DNA from: Streptomyces sp. DH37
GTDB lineage: Bacteria; Actinomycetota; Actinomycetes; Streptomycetales; Streptomycetaceae
Length of the DNA: 64,000 bases
Reading direction: 5' to 3'
Assembly (NCBI RefSeq): GCF_029813835.1
Contig: NZ_JARVKV010000007.1
Span: 1-64,000 of the forward strand
Part shown: in pieces, positions 42,414 to 49,332 of the stretch
How the letters are laid out: the number at the start of each line of letters is the position of its first letter
Numbering within the stretch: the first letter of the stretch is position 1
Program-made: the position numbers and the translations under genes
Notes under the pieces: model-generated
The model's input: the letters and a program-made list of their open reading frames with translations, nothing else
Told to the model about the DNA's origin: nothing
Databases searched by the model: none

Positions 42414-42697
42414 CCCACGACCGCTCCGCCGACAACGAGCAGCTGTACCGCTACGAGATCACCGCCGCCCTGAATGCCGTCGTCCGCGCTTGCCGCGTCA
42501 TCGTCACCGAGCACAGCCACCGGGGCTTCTGGACACCAAGAACCGACACCGAGCCGACGCCCACGCACCACGAGCTGATCGAGGCCGCCCGCCGCGACGT
42601 GCTCAACCGCCTCCAGATGGTCATCCAGTGCGCCGAAACGGTTGCCTACACCATCGAGCACGACCGCCAACGTCAGCCCAACCGGCCGACTGAGTAA
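42410..42697 (+). CDS. Small helical element protein of unknown function
   Basis: 95-residue mostly helical protein (LYRYEITAALNAVVRACRVI and LIEAARRDVLNRLQMVIQCA). Its ATG overlaps the preceding stop in ATGA, making a three-gene coupled unit with the ATPase. I recognise no domain. Base use is still high-GC, unlike the cargo that begins after it. Confidence 0.65.
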   Translation: MTHDRSADNEQLYRYEITAALNAVVRACRVIVTEHSHRGFWTPRTDTEPTPTHHELIEAARRDVLNRLQMVIQCAETVAYTIEHDRQRQPNRPTE

Positions 42698-42868
42698 CAA
42701 TCTTCTCTACGAGTTCAAGGCGGCTCGCTCCGCTCACCGCGCGCGGCCCGGCCCCCGGCCGGGCCTGCGCTCCTGTCTCCGCCCCGCTCCAGCCCGGCCA
42801 GCGCCCGTGCCGCGCGCACAGCAATCAGCCGCTTGCCGTCAGAGAGAGGGGTACGTCGTGGCTGGGGC

Positions 42869-43036
42869 GGTCGGCTCCGCGGCTTTAGGCAGCCACTTTG
42901 GCGCGAGCCTCGCAGATCATGGCCCCAACGTCGTGCTTTAGCGGGCAGGTCCACAGACTGCCCGACGCGCCACAAGCTTACGGGGCCATGATCACTCGCG
43001 CCAAAGCAGCTCCAGCCCAAAGCCGCTCCACCGACC
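42869..43036. repeat. 168-bp imperfect inverted repeat with strong hairpin, between element core and cargo
   Basis: The outer ends GGTCGG...CCGACC (42869/43036) continue inward as GCGGCTTT/AAAGCCGC, CTTTGGCGCGAG/CTCGCGCCAAAG and GATCATGGCCCC/GGGGCCATGATC. The tip is CGGGCAG/CTGCCCG with a 9-base loop (42942-42964). It could be a single-strand origin, a transfer site, or a MITE-like insertion. The rest of the 359-base gap 42698-43056 has no gene. Confidence 0.75.
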
Positions 43037-43056
43037 TTTTAGTGGGACGTGACCCA

Positions 43057-44793
43057 TCACTCAGCATGCGCATCCAGCTCCTTCAATACGGTCACGATGT
43101 CATCGCAAACCTCATCGGCCTGGAACGAAGATGCTACGGCAGCAGCAGGCACCTTGAGTTTCTTTAGAACCTCTTTAGCACGCATATCCAAGATCGCCGA
43201 CGGCGCTTCTGTTTGACGAAAACTATCCCCGATCGCAATACCAAATTCATCACGCAAAATATCCGCCACTTCACCCTCTGAAAGGCCAGCCGCCTCAGCA
43301 AGAGCGCGAGGGTAGATCAAGTACCCTTCGATGTACCGCCTGCGCCATTTTCGAGCCATGAAGTTCGGTGCAGGATTGACATTCTTGTCCTCCAAGGCGG
43401 GGCCCACTGTCTTCAGAATTTCGTCGTCACGGTCCCGTAGGCTGTACGCCACCAAGCCCGGAACCTCATCAGCGATTGCCCTGAAGATGTGAGCTCTTTC
43501 CTTCTGTGAAGCAGTCGAATGCCACGGCACCCAGGTCGTACGCCATTCGATGCCGAGTACCTCCGAGAAGGCCTTAAGAACAGAGAGGTCGGAGGTCCCT
43601 TCAATGAACAGGATCCTTTTAGTCTTACGCACACGATCAAGTTTTGGCGCGTAATCCGATCCGATTCCCGCAAGAAGGCCAACCTTCTGGTGATCCTCTT
43701 GCAGGTATCCTGACCTACCTCTTCTCGCCTGGAAGATCTTTCGATGGTCAACAGTTTTCAGAATTTCGCTTGAGTGTGTGGCAAGCAGTACCTGCTTATT
43801 CTTTCTACTGGCCAAGGTCTCCAACTGCTCTACCATCTGAGCTTGTAGAGTCGGGTGGAGATGAGCATCAGGTTCATCCAAAAGCAGAACGTCAACGTCA
43901 TCTGCTGTAGCGAGAGTAAATACGCTCAACCACTGCAAGAAACCACTACCTTCCACCATAAGATCTTTGGGGTTGTACTTAGGCCAACGGGTAAGCTTAT
44001 ACCCTTCAACATCCCCCTTGGCCACCTGCACATTGATGTATGAGTGATATTCCTCCCGGAATTCACCGATAATCAGCTCAGCCGAAAAAGTCCGCCTCAG
44101 GGCATCCTGGATAAGTTCCCAAGGATCCGACTCGCGAAGCCGCCGAAGGTCACTGTCAGAAATCTTGGACTTGCCTCCCCGTAGGCGCTCACGCTCACGC
44201 AAATTTTCTTGATACATGTCGAGCAGGAGATTTCTCAGAACGGCCCCCGCAAGTCCCTCGCCGATCCTGCGGCGCCGGAGTGCACCCACAATTCGAGCCT
44301 CACGAGCAGAAATACCTGCGAATGGCGGGAGCAAGGCAGCCGTGGGTACCCGATCGCCAGCCTGTAGATTACTCGCGACTGGCTTGATAAACAATCGGTC
44401 GTTCGCCAGCGACAGGGCAAATTCCAGATGCTTCTCTTCAGCGGCACCGTCCCACTCGCATCGAATTTTCAGCGTGTAGCCGTCAGGATCAGACTCGCCT
44501 TTGGCTGTTTTGAGATTGGTCCACAAGTGCTTGAGGGAAGGCAGGTTGATGGGCGAGAACTCATCATCCCCCAAACCGAACCCTTGCCTTCCTTCGGCCA
44601 CCGCAAGGAAGGCATCTTCCCCTCGCTCCATCAAGGATGCGATCTTGCAGAACTCCCAGACTGCCAGTCCGTGCAGTATCGACGACTTACCAGAGTTGTT
44701 GCCACCGGCCAGGAACGTGACATCCGATGGGCGGAAATTAAAAGACGCCTGCTCGAACTGCTTGAACCGAGTGAACTGCACCCTTTTGATCAA
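43057..44793 (-). CDS. OLD-like ATPase-Toprim nuclease, probable phage defence
   Basis: 578-residue protein. An N-terminal ABC-type ATPase carries Walker A FLAGGNNSGKSSILHG near residue 33, an insertion, then Walker B VDVLLLDEPDAHLHP and the His-switch LLATHSSEI. A Toprim-like nuclease region follows, with the Glu of ILFIEGTSDLSVLKAF and Asp pairs in SLRDRDDEIL. This is the layout of OLD-family endonucleases, which in related systems (Gabija GajA, PARIS-like) abort phage growth. No helicase partner is adjacent. The start is a TTG at 44793 after GGGGAA; a GTG lies four codons on. Lower GC than the core marks recent acquisition. Confidence 0.82.
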   Translation of the reverse strand: MIKRVQFTRFKQFEQASFNFRPSDVTFLAGGNNSGKSSILHGLAVWEFCKIASLMERGEDAFLAVAEGRQGFGLGDDEFSPINLPSLKHLWTNLKTAKGESDPDGYTLKIRCEWDGAAEEKHLEFALSLANDRLFIKPVASNLQAGDRVPTAALLPPFAGISAREARIVGALRRRRIGEGLAGAVLRNLLLDMYQENLRERERLRGGKSKISDSDLRRLRESDPWELIQDALRRTFSAELIIGEFREEYHSYINVQVAKGDVEGYKLTRWPKYNPKDLMVEGSGFLQWLSVFTLATADDVDVLLLDEPDAHLHPTLQAQMVEQLETLASRKNKQVLLATHSSEILKTVDHRKIFQARRGRSGYLQEDHQKVGLLAGIGSDYAPKLDRVRKTKRILFIEGTSDLSVLKAFSEVLGIEWRTTWVPWHSTASQKERAHIFRAIADEVPGLVAYSLRDRDDEILKTVGPALEDKNVNPAPNFMARKWRRRYIEGYLIYPRALAEAAGLSEGEVADILRDEFGIAIGDSFRQTEAPSAILDMRAKEVLKKLKVPAAAVASSFQADEVCDDIVTVLKELDAHAE

Positions 44794-45021
44794 TTCCCCG
44801 CCCTGCCAATCTATAACTGCGCCTGCTGACGAGCAGCATAGAGCTTCTCCCTTCAGTCTGTCTGCATGAACGGTGCACGAGCAAGAAATCCAGGCCAGTA
44901 GGCTGCTACTCGCAGCACGCTAGGTCACTCGCCCACGACGTCAGTCACCGTGGGCGCGAAGGTCTGGCCTGTACTCTGAGGCTCGCTAGCTCCGAACCAC
45001 CCTCCGCAGCCTCATGGCTTC

Positions 45022-45051
45022 CCAACCGTTGGCCCGACGCCCAACCGTTGG
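45022..45051. promoter_or_regulatory. Paired CCAACCGTTGG palindromes before the methyltransferase gene
   Basis: CCAACCGTTGG occurs at 45022-45032 and again at 45041-45051, both followed by CCGACGC, with a 19-base period. They lie about 75-100 bases before the methylase ATG in the 330-base divergent gap 44794-45123, which otherwise shows no gene. Two in-phase dyads suggest an operator. No small controller gene is adjacent, so the binder is unknown. Confidence 0.5.
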
Positions 45052-45123
45052 TCCGACGCGCGCCGGCGACAGGAGGTTCGTGAGAGGCACTGGGCCATGC
45101 CTGCGCTTCCGGATGCGTAGGCT

Positions 45124-46659
45124 ATGCGCATGGCAACGGAAGCACCCGCAGTAGCGAGGGATCTTGTCCTCAGGACGGAAGCGCGGCGACAGGCATCCTC
45201 GGCCGCTCTTGACTCAAGCCTGCGGGCCAAGCTCGGCCAGTTCTTCACCCCCGCGCCGGTTGCTGACTTCATCGCCTCGCTGGCGGAGCTGGCAGAAGCG
45301 GACACTCTCCGCATCCTCGACCCCGGGGCTGGAGCTGGCTCTCTGACCGCATCTCTCGTCGCGAGGCTTCTGGTAGAGCGTCCAGGGGTGAAGATCAACG
45401 TCACCGCGTGCGAGGTGGACCCTCAGCTGTACCCGACACTGCAGACCACTCTCGACGACTGCGTTGAGACGGCCAAGAGCCTCAACGCGCATGTCGAGGT
45501 GAACCTGGTGCGCGCTGACTTCATCTCTTGGGCCACCGAGGGAGACGGCCTGTTGGCTGGACCGCCAGAGCCCTTCGACCTGGTGATCATGAACCCGCCG
45601 TACAAAAAGCTCGCAGCAAGTTCGCGCGAGAGGAAGCTCGTTTCCTCGGTTTGCACCGAGACTTCGAACCTTTATTCGGCGTTCATGGCGCTCGGCGTCC
45701 ACCTGTTGCGTCCTGGCGGCCAGCTCGTGGCAATCACTCCTCGAAGCTTCGCTAATGGCCCCTACTTCCGGCTCTTCCGCCAGTACTTCCTTGATCGGAT
45801 GCACCTCGACCGCGTGCACGTCTTCGAGGCACGTAACAAGGTCTTCGCCGATACTGCCGTACTGCAAGAGAATGTCATCTTCGCTGCAACTCGGGTGGCC
45901 ACTGCTGAGCGAGGTCCGGTCGTGGTGTCGACCAGCCGAAGCTACTCCGACGAGGTTCAGCAACGGTCCGTGGCCTACGCGGAGATGGTGAATCCTGACG
46001 ACCGCGAATTTTTCATTCACATCAGCGCGGATGAAGAGGACGCCCAGCTCGCTGCATCACACGCGAACTTGCCAGCCACACTTCCTGACTTGGGGCTTCA
46101 GGTCTCCACAGGGCGGGTTGTTGACTTCCGCAGCAAGGAGCATCTCCGCCCGGACCATGTTGACGGGGCAGTGCCGCTGATCTATCCGCTCCATATGCGG
46201 GACGGTGCCATCGTCTGGCCGGTCCCTGGAGCGAAGAAGAACAACGCGATCATGCTCAACGGGGAAACGGAGAAGTTGACGTTCCCGTCAGGCTACTACG
46301 TAGTCGTCAAACGCCTTTCCTCAAAGGAGGAGAAGCGTCGTGTAATCGCTGCCGTGTTCGACCCGGAGCAGGTTCCCTGTGAGCGGATCGGCTTCGAGAA
46401 TCATGTGAACGTGTTCCATGTCGACGGCGCCGGCCTGCCCGTCGAAGTGGCGCGCGGGTTGTGTATCTGGCTGAACTCAACCCTCCTCGACCGCTTCATT
46501 CGACGCTTCAACGGGCATACACAGGTCAACGCAACGGACCTGAGAAACATGCGGTATCCGAGCATCGAGCAACTTGCGGCAGTGGGTAGCTCGTTGCAGT
46601 ACGGCACCTGGCTGGGGCAAGAAGAGATCGATGAGTTGATCAGCCAGCACATCAAGTGA
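45124..46659 (+). CDS. N6-adenine DNA methyltransferase of a PstI-type restriction system
   Basis: 511-residue type II methyltransferase. SAM motif I is ILDPGAGAGSLTASLVARLL near residue 65, preceded by the GQFFTP motif X, and catalytic motif IV is FDLVIMNPPYKKL (NPPY) near residue 155. The C-terminal half (about residues 300-511) is a target-recognition region. Order and family fit the modification partner of the BsuBI/PstI-type nuclease 19 bases downstream. ATG at 45124 or 45130 is possible. Lower GC and rarer codons than the core support acquisition by transfer. Confidence 0.9.
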   Translation: MRMATEAPAVARDLVLRTEARRQASSAALDSSLRAKLGQFFTPAPVADFIASLAELAEADTLRILDPGAGAGSLTASLVARLLVERPGVKINVTACEVDPQLYPTLQTTLDDCVETAKSLNAHVEVNLVRADFISWATEGDGLLAGPPEPFDLVIMNPPYKKLAASSRERKLVSSVCTETSNLYSAFMALGVHLLRPGGQLVAITPRSFANGPYFRLFRQYFLDRMHLDRVHVFEARNKVFADTAVLQENVIFAATRVATAERGPVVVSTSRSYSDEVQQRSVAYAEMVNPDDREFFIHISADEEDAQLAASHANLPATLPDLGLQVSTGRVVDFRSKEHLRPDHVDGAVPLIYPLHMRDGAIVWPVPGAKKNNAIMLNGETEKLTFPSGYYVVVKRLSSKEEKRRVIAAVFDPEQVPCERIGFENHVNVFHVDGAGLPVEVARGLCIWLNSTLLDRFIRRFNGHTQVNATDLRNMRYPSIEQLAAVGSSLQYGTWLGQEEIDELISQHIK

Positions 46660-46678
46660 ATGGCAAGGTAGGAGCTAG

Positions 46679-47659
46679 GTGAGCGAGCAGACTGCATTAG
46701 ACGTTTCCGGCAGCGACTTGCGCGAAACTCGGATAGCTGAGGCGCGACACATTCTCAGCTTGTTGAACTTCGACGCCGAGCGTTCCAACGAACGGTCCGC
46801 CCTCGTGTTGCTTGCTCTATTGGAGTTGAGGCCCGAGGCTGAGTGGAACGCAGCTGAGCGGCCCATGTTGCGCACAGTACAAATCATGCAGTGGCTTCGC
46901 GATGTGTACGGCAAAGACTATAAGCCGAACACTCGGGAGACGATTCGTCGGTCCACATTGCATCAGTTTGTCGAGGCTGGACTTGTGGTTCAGAACCCTG
47001 ACCGGCCAGACCGTCCCACGAACTCGCCCCAGTGGTGCTATCAAATAGAGCCAGTGGCCTATGGGCTCATTACGGCTTTTAAGCGGGACGACTTCAGCGA
47101 GCGACTCAAGGATTATCTTATTGAACGTCCCGGCTTGCAGTCTCTGTACGCGCGTGAGCGTGAGATGAACAGAATCCCCCTTCAACTGCCCGGTGGGAAG
47201 GAGGTAACTCTGAGCCCCGGCGGACAGAACGTCCTAATTGTCCAGGTGATCAAAGAATTTTGCGAACGATATACGCCGAACGGCGAGGTGCTGTACATCG
47301 GAGATGCGGACGACAAATGGCAAGTCTTCGAGAAGGAGGCATTTGCAGAACTCGGCGTAACGGTTGACTCCCATGGGAAGATGCCTGACGTCGTGGTCTA
47401 CCTCCGGGAGAAGAGCTGGCTCGTTCTTATTGAGGCCGCGTCAAGCCACGGCCCAGTCGATCACAAGAGATACGGAGAACTCAGCAACTTGTTCCGCGGT
47501 TCGACGGCCGGCCTGGTGTTCATTTCCGCTCTGCCGTCTCGCATTGAACTACGCAAGTATCTGAAGGACATCGCATGGGAGACAGATGTGTGGTGCGCTG
47601 ACAACCCTACTCATCTGATCCATTTCAATGGTGAAAGGTTCCTCGGGCCCTACAGCTGA
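46679..47659 (+). CDS. BsuBI/PstI-family type II restriction endonuclease
   Basis: 326-residue restriction enzyme. The N-terminal half is a winged-helix-like BsuBI/PstI_N domain (TIRRSTLHQFVEAGLVVQNP). The C-terminal half is the catalytic domain, with LSPGGQNVLIVQVIKEFCER, EVLYIGDADDKW, the PD-(D/E)xK-like core HGKMPDVVVYLREKSWLVLIE, and SSHGPVDHKRYGELSNLFRG. The end HFNGERFLGPY is the usual family terminus. PstI and BsuBI cut CTGCAG; the site here is expected but not proven to be the same. GTG at 46679 follows GGAG and trails the methylase by 19 bases. Confidence 0.92.
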   Translation: MSEQTALDVSGSDLRETRIAEARHILSLLNFDAERSNERSALVLLALLELRPEAEWNAAERPMLRTVQIMQWLRDVYGKDYKPNTRETIRRSTLHQFVEAGLVVQNPDRPDRPTNSPQWCYQIEPVAYGLITAFKRDDFSERLKDYLIERPGLQSLYAREREMNRIPLQLPGGKEVTLSPGGQNVLIVQVIKEFCERYTPNGEVLYIGDADDKWQVFEKEAFAELGVTVDSHGKMPDVVVYLREKSWLVLIEAASSHGPVDHKRYGELSNLFRGSTAGLVFISALPSRIELRKYLKDIAWETDVWCADNPTHLIHFNGERFLGPYS

Positions 47660-47680
47660 AACACTGGCAACTTGCATGAC

Positions 47681-47716
47681 AAGGGCCCGTCCTGGTAAAG
47701 CTCCGGACGGGCCCTT
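47681..47716. terminator. Hairpin terminator between restriction gene and orphan 5S rRNA
   Basis: AAGGGCCCGTCC (47681-47692) pairs with GGACGGGCCCTT (47705-47716), a perfect 12-bp stem with a 12-base loop. It resembles the terminators that follow 5S genes of rRNA operons and can also end the restriction enzyme transcript from the other side. Confidence 0.88.
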
Positions 47717-47721
47717 AACCG

Positions 47722-47839
47722 ATTCGGCGACGGCCTACTCTCCCACGAGGTCCCCCTCGCAGTACCATCGGCGCTGGCAGGCTTAGCTTCCGGGTTCGGA
47801 ATGTAACCGGGCGTTTCCCTGCCGCTATAGTCACCGAAA
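47722..47839 (-). rRNA. Orphan 5S ribosomal RNA gene carried by the element
   Basis: The minus strand reads a full-length 118-nt 5S rRNA. It opens TTTCGGTGACTATAGCGG, contains the invariant CCGAACCCGGAAGCTAAGCC and GGTAC, and closes GTCGCCGAAT. All helices pair: ends TTCGGTGAC/GTCGCCGAA, helix II GGCAGG/CCTGCC, helix IV CGAGG/CCTCG. These pairs differ from the usual Streptomyces 5S but do so on both sides. No 16S or 23S lies upstream (47840-48397). A terminator follows at 47681-47716. Confidence 0.9.
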
Positions 47840-48397
47840 ATCGCTGAGGCACGGCCGACTCTGTGGAGCTGACCCGCGCTCTTCGGGATCGATCTTACAT
47901 GGAATCGGAGCTTGGCTGAGAGGCGCCTCACGCCAGCACCAGCGGGTCCGTGGGCTAGGTGTCCCTCCAGCCGGAAGGACGACGGTCCGTGAGCCTGCTG
48001 TCCGCTGCAGACGGGGACCAGTCAGCACTGGTGTTGGTGTTGTCCAGTCGAATCGATGGCACTGACACCGCGGATATTGCCATGGACACCAGTTGGCTCA
48101 GTTAGGGTCTGCTGCCCGTCTCAATCCCAAGATCGCGGTCAGGACGGCGTGAACTACCTGTGGACGGGCTGTATCCAACCAGTCGCAGAAGCAGCCTTGA
48201 TCAGCAGCGTTACTCCGGATTCAAGCGGCCTCCGGAGCCGTGTGTTCGTCGGCGCGTGGGCGGAGTGATGGCGCACTGCTGACATCCATGGTTGACATCA
48301 ACGGCGACGGACACAGGCGGATCGCGGCGGTGTCCTGTGGAGTGAGAGTGTCACCCATGGCATAGCAGTCCAGCAGTGGGGCGGTGACGTGATCGAA
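47840..48397. other. 558-base right flank of the element without a gene
   Basis: No coding frame with a domain or good start is seen, and no 23S rRNA sequence. It must contain the promoter of the orphan 5S gene on the minus strand, but I could not fix one. Near its end are the integrase arm-like repeats (48280-48310). Confidence 0.55.
48280..48310. promoter_or_regulatory. Right arm-type integrase sites
   Basis: TGACATCC (48280-48287) and TGACATCAACGGCGACGG (48293-48310) match the pair beside int at 34166-34197, with one difference in the longer unit and the same orientation. They lie about 90 bases from attR. Confidence 0.55.
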
Positions 48398-48440
48398 CTT
48401 ACAAGGCAGATGTCGGCGGTTCGAACCCGTCTGCGCCCAC
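48398..48440. repeat. attR: right 43-bp core repeat (tRNA-Val 3' fragment)
   Basis: It is identical to 34085-34127 and represents the original chromosomal 3' half of tRNA-Val, now without its 5' half. After the discriminator it reads CAGG, so no CCA was encoded in the native gene. Confidence 0.96.
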
Positions 48441-48454
48441 AGGTAGCAGGACGA

Positions 48455-48504
48455 GGCAGAGGCCCAGGTCAGCGGGTGGATACCCGGAGACCTGGGCCTC
48501 TGCC
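48455..48504 (+). terminator. Original chromosomal tRNA-Val terminator
   Basis: GGCAGAGGCCCAGGTC (48455-48470) pairs perfectly with GACCTGGGCCTCTGCC (48489-48504), a 16-bp stem. It lies just after attR and would have ended the tRNA transcript before integration. Confidence 0.88.
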
Positions 48505-48539
48505 GTGCCCGGAGCGGTTCGTGTCGTACAGTCCCGGAC

Positions 48540-48755
48540 ATGGTGATCGCGACTGTTCGTGAGTGGCACGAGGAGGAGGGGTGGGGTGTCCTCGACTGCC
48601 CGGAGACCCCGGGGGGTTGCTGGGGCCACTTCTCGTGCATCGAGATGGACGGGTACCGCACATTGCGGGCCGGCCAGCAGGTCGACCTCGTGTGGGAGGC
48701 TCCGGGTTTCCGGCAGGACGGCTACGACTACCGAGCCCTGCGGATCATCCCCTGA
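48540..48755 (+). CDS. Cold-shock-domain-like small protein
   Basis: 71-residue OB-fold protein related to cold-shock proteins. VREWHEEEGWGVLDCPETPG corresponds to the KWFNxxKGFGFI strand pair, and WGHFSCIEMDGYRTL to the VFVHFSAI...GFRTL region. The aromatic RNP residues are partly replaced (WGHFS for VFVHFS), so nucleic-acid binding may be altered. There is no clear ribosome site at ATG 48540. It is the first chromosomal gene right of the element. Confidence 0.8.
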   Translation: MVIATVREWHEEEGWGVLDCPETPGGCWGHFSCIEMDGYRTLRAGQQVDLVWEAPGFRQDGYDYRALRIIP

Positions 48756-48918
48756 CCGGCAGCACATGACGTCCTTCCCGGCACCGGCGGGCGACGTCAA
48801 CGCAGCCGGACGCCGACGGCGCGGACCGGGACGGTGACGGGCCCACCGGCGGGGGACCCCCGGCCCGGGCCGGGGACCCTCCCCGCGTTCGGCGTCGCGG
48901 GTGTGTGGCGGCCGAGCG

Positions 48919-49248
48919 TCACACGCAGCCGCACGAAGCCCCGTAGAGGACCAGGGCGACGAGGGCGAACGCGGTGACGGCCGTCGTGGCCGGACGCCCG
49001 CGCCGGCCGGGCTTCGCGGGCCGGAACACCTCCCGGGCGCCGTAGCCGGCGAGGAGCAGGAAGCAGCCGAGCGAGCCGCCGGCGACGAGGGGGCTGATCC
49101 TCCAGCCCGCCAGGAAGACGGCGATCCCCACTGCCGGCAGAAGGCAGGCGGCCATGGTGAGCGCCATCTCGGACAGCGCCTCGCCGACGCATTCGGCCAC
49201 GTGCTCGCGCGTCCTCCCGGCCGCGCGTGCGACGCGTCCCCCCGCCAT
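48919..49248 (-). CDS. Small three-helix membrane protein, unknown function
   Basis: 109-residue protein with an Arg-rich start and three hydrophobic segments (ALTMAACLLPAVGIAVFLAG, LVAGGSLGCFLLLAGYG, TTAVTAFALVALVLYGA). No family is recognised. The C-terminus GASCGCV ends in two Cys. It converges with the cold-shock-like gene and follows the hydrolase gene on the same strand. Confidence 0.6.
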   Translation of the reverse strand: MAGGRVARAAGRTREHVAECVGEALSEMALTMAACLLPAVGIAVFLAGWRISPLVAGGSLGCFLLLAGYGAREVFRPAKPGRRGRPATTAVTAFALVALVLYGASCGCV

Positions 49249-49332
49249 GTGACCGCGCCCCTCCCGTCCGGAACGAGAACCCCCGTACGGGAGGGGACGG
49301 CCGGCGGCCCGCCGGTGGTTCCCCGGGGCGGA

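Larger units (their letters stand above)
34085..48440. mobile_element. Actinomycete integrative and conjugative element (AICE) in tRNA-Val
   Basis: A 14.4-kb element bounded by a perfect 43-bp direct repeat of the tRNA 3' half. It carries the AICE core in order: tyrosine integrase, excisionase, HUH-type replication initiator, small spread proteins, an FtsK-type DNA translocase, an SCO3933-like regulator, a GntR repressor and a Nudix protein, much like the pSAM2 plan. The right third is cargo: an OLD-like nuclease, a PstI-type restriction-modification pair and an orphan 5S rRNA. All core genes look intact, so it may still excise. Confidence 0.95.

Noticed and set aside
42698..43056. CRISPR array in the repeat-rich gap
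   Set aside because: The repeats are inverted arms of one structure, not regularly spaced direct repeats with unique spacers, and no cas genes are near.
45118..45130. Leaderless promoter of the methylase gene (TAGGCT just before the ATG)
   Set aside because: A -10-like TAGGCT is present but no acceptable -35 lies 16-19 bases upstream, so I did not list it.
47840..48397. Remains of a 23S rRNA upstream of the 5S gene
   Set aside because: No conserved 23S block could be recognised in this stretch, so an rRNA operon fragment larger than 5S is not supported.
48398..48440. Second tRNA-Val gene
   Set aside because: Only the 3' half from the anticodon loop is present; there is no 5' acceptor or D arm. 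It is the attR copy.
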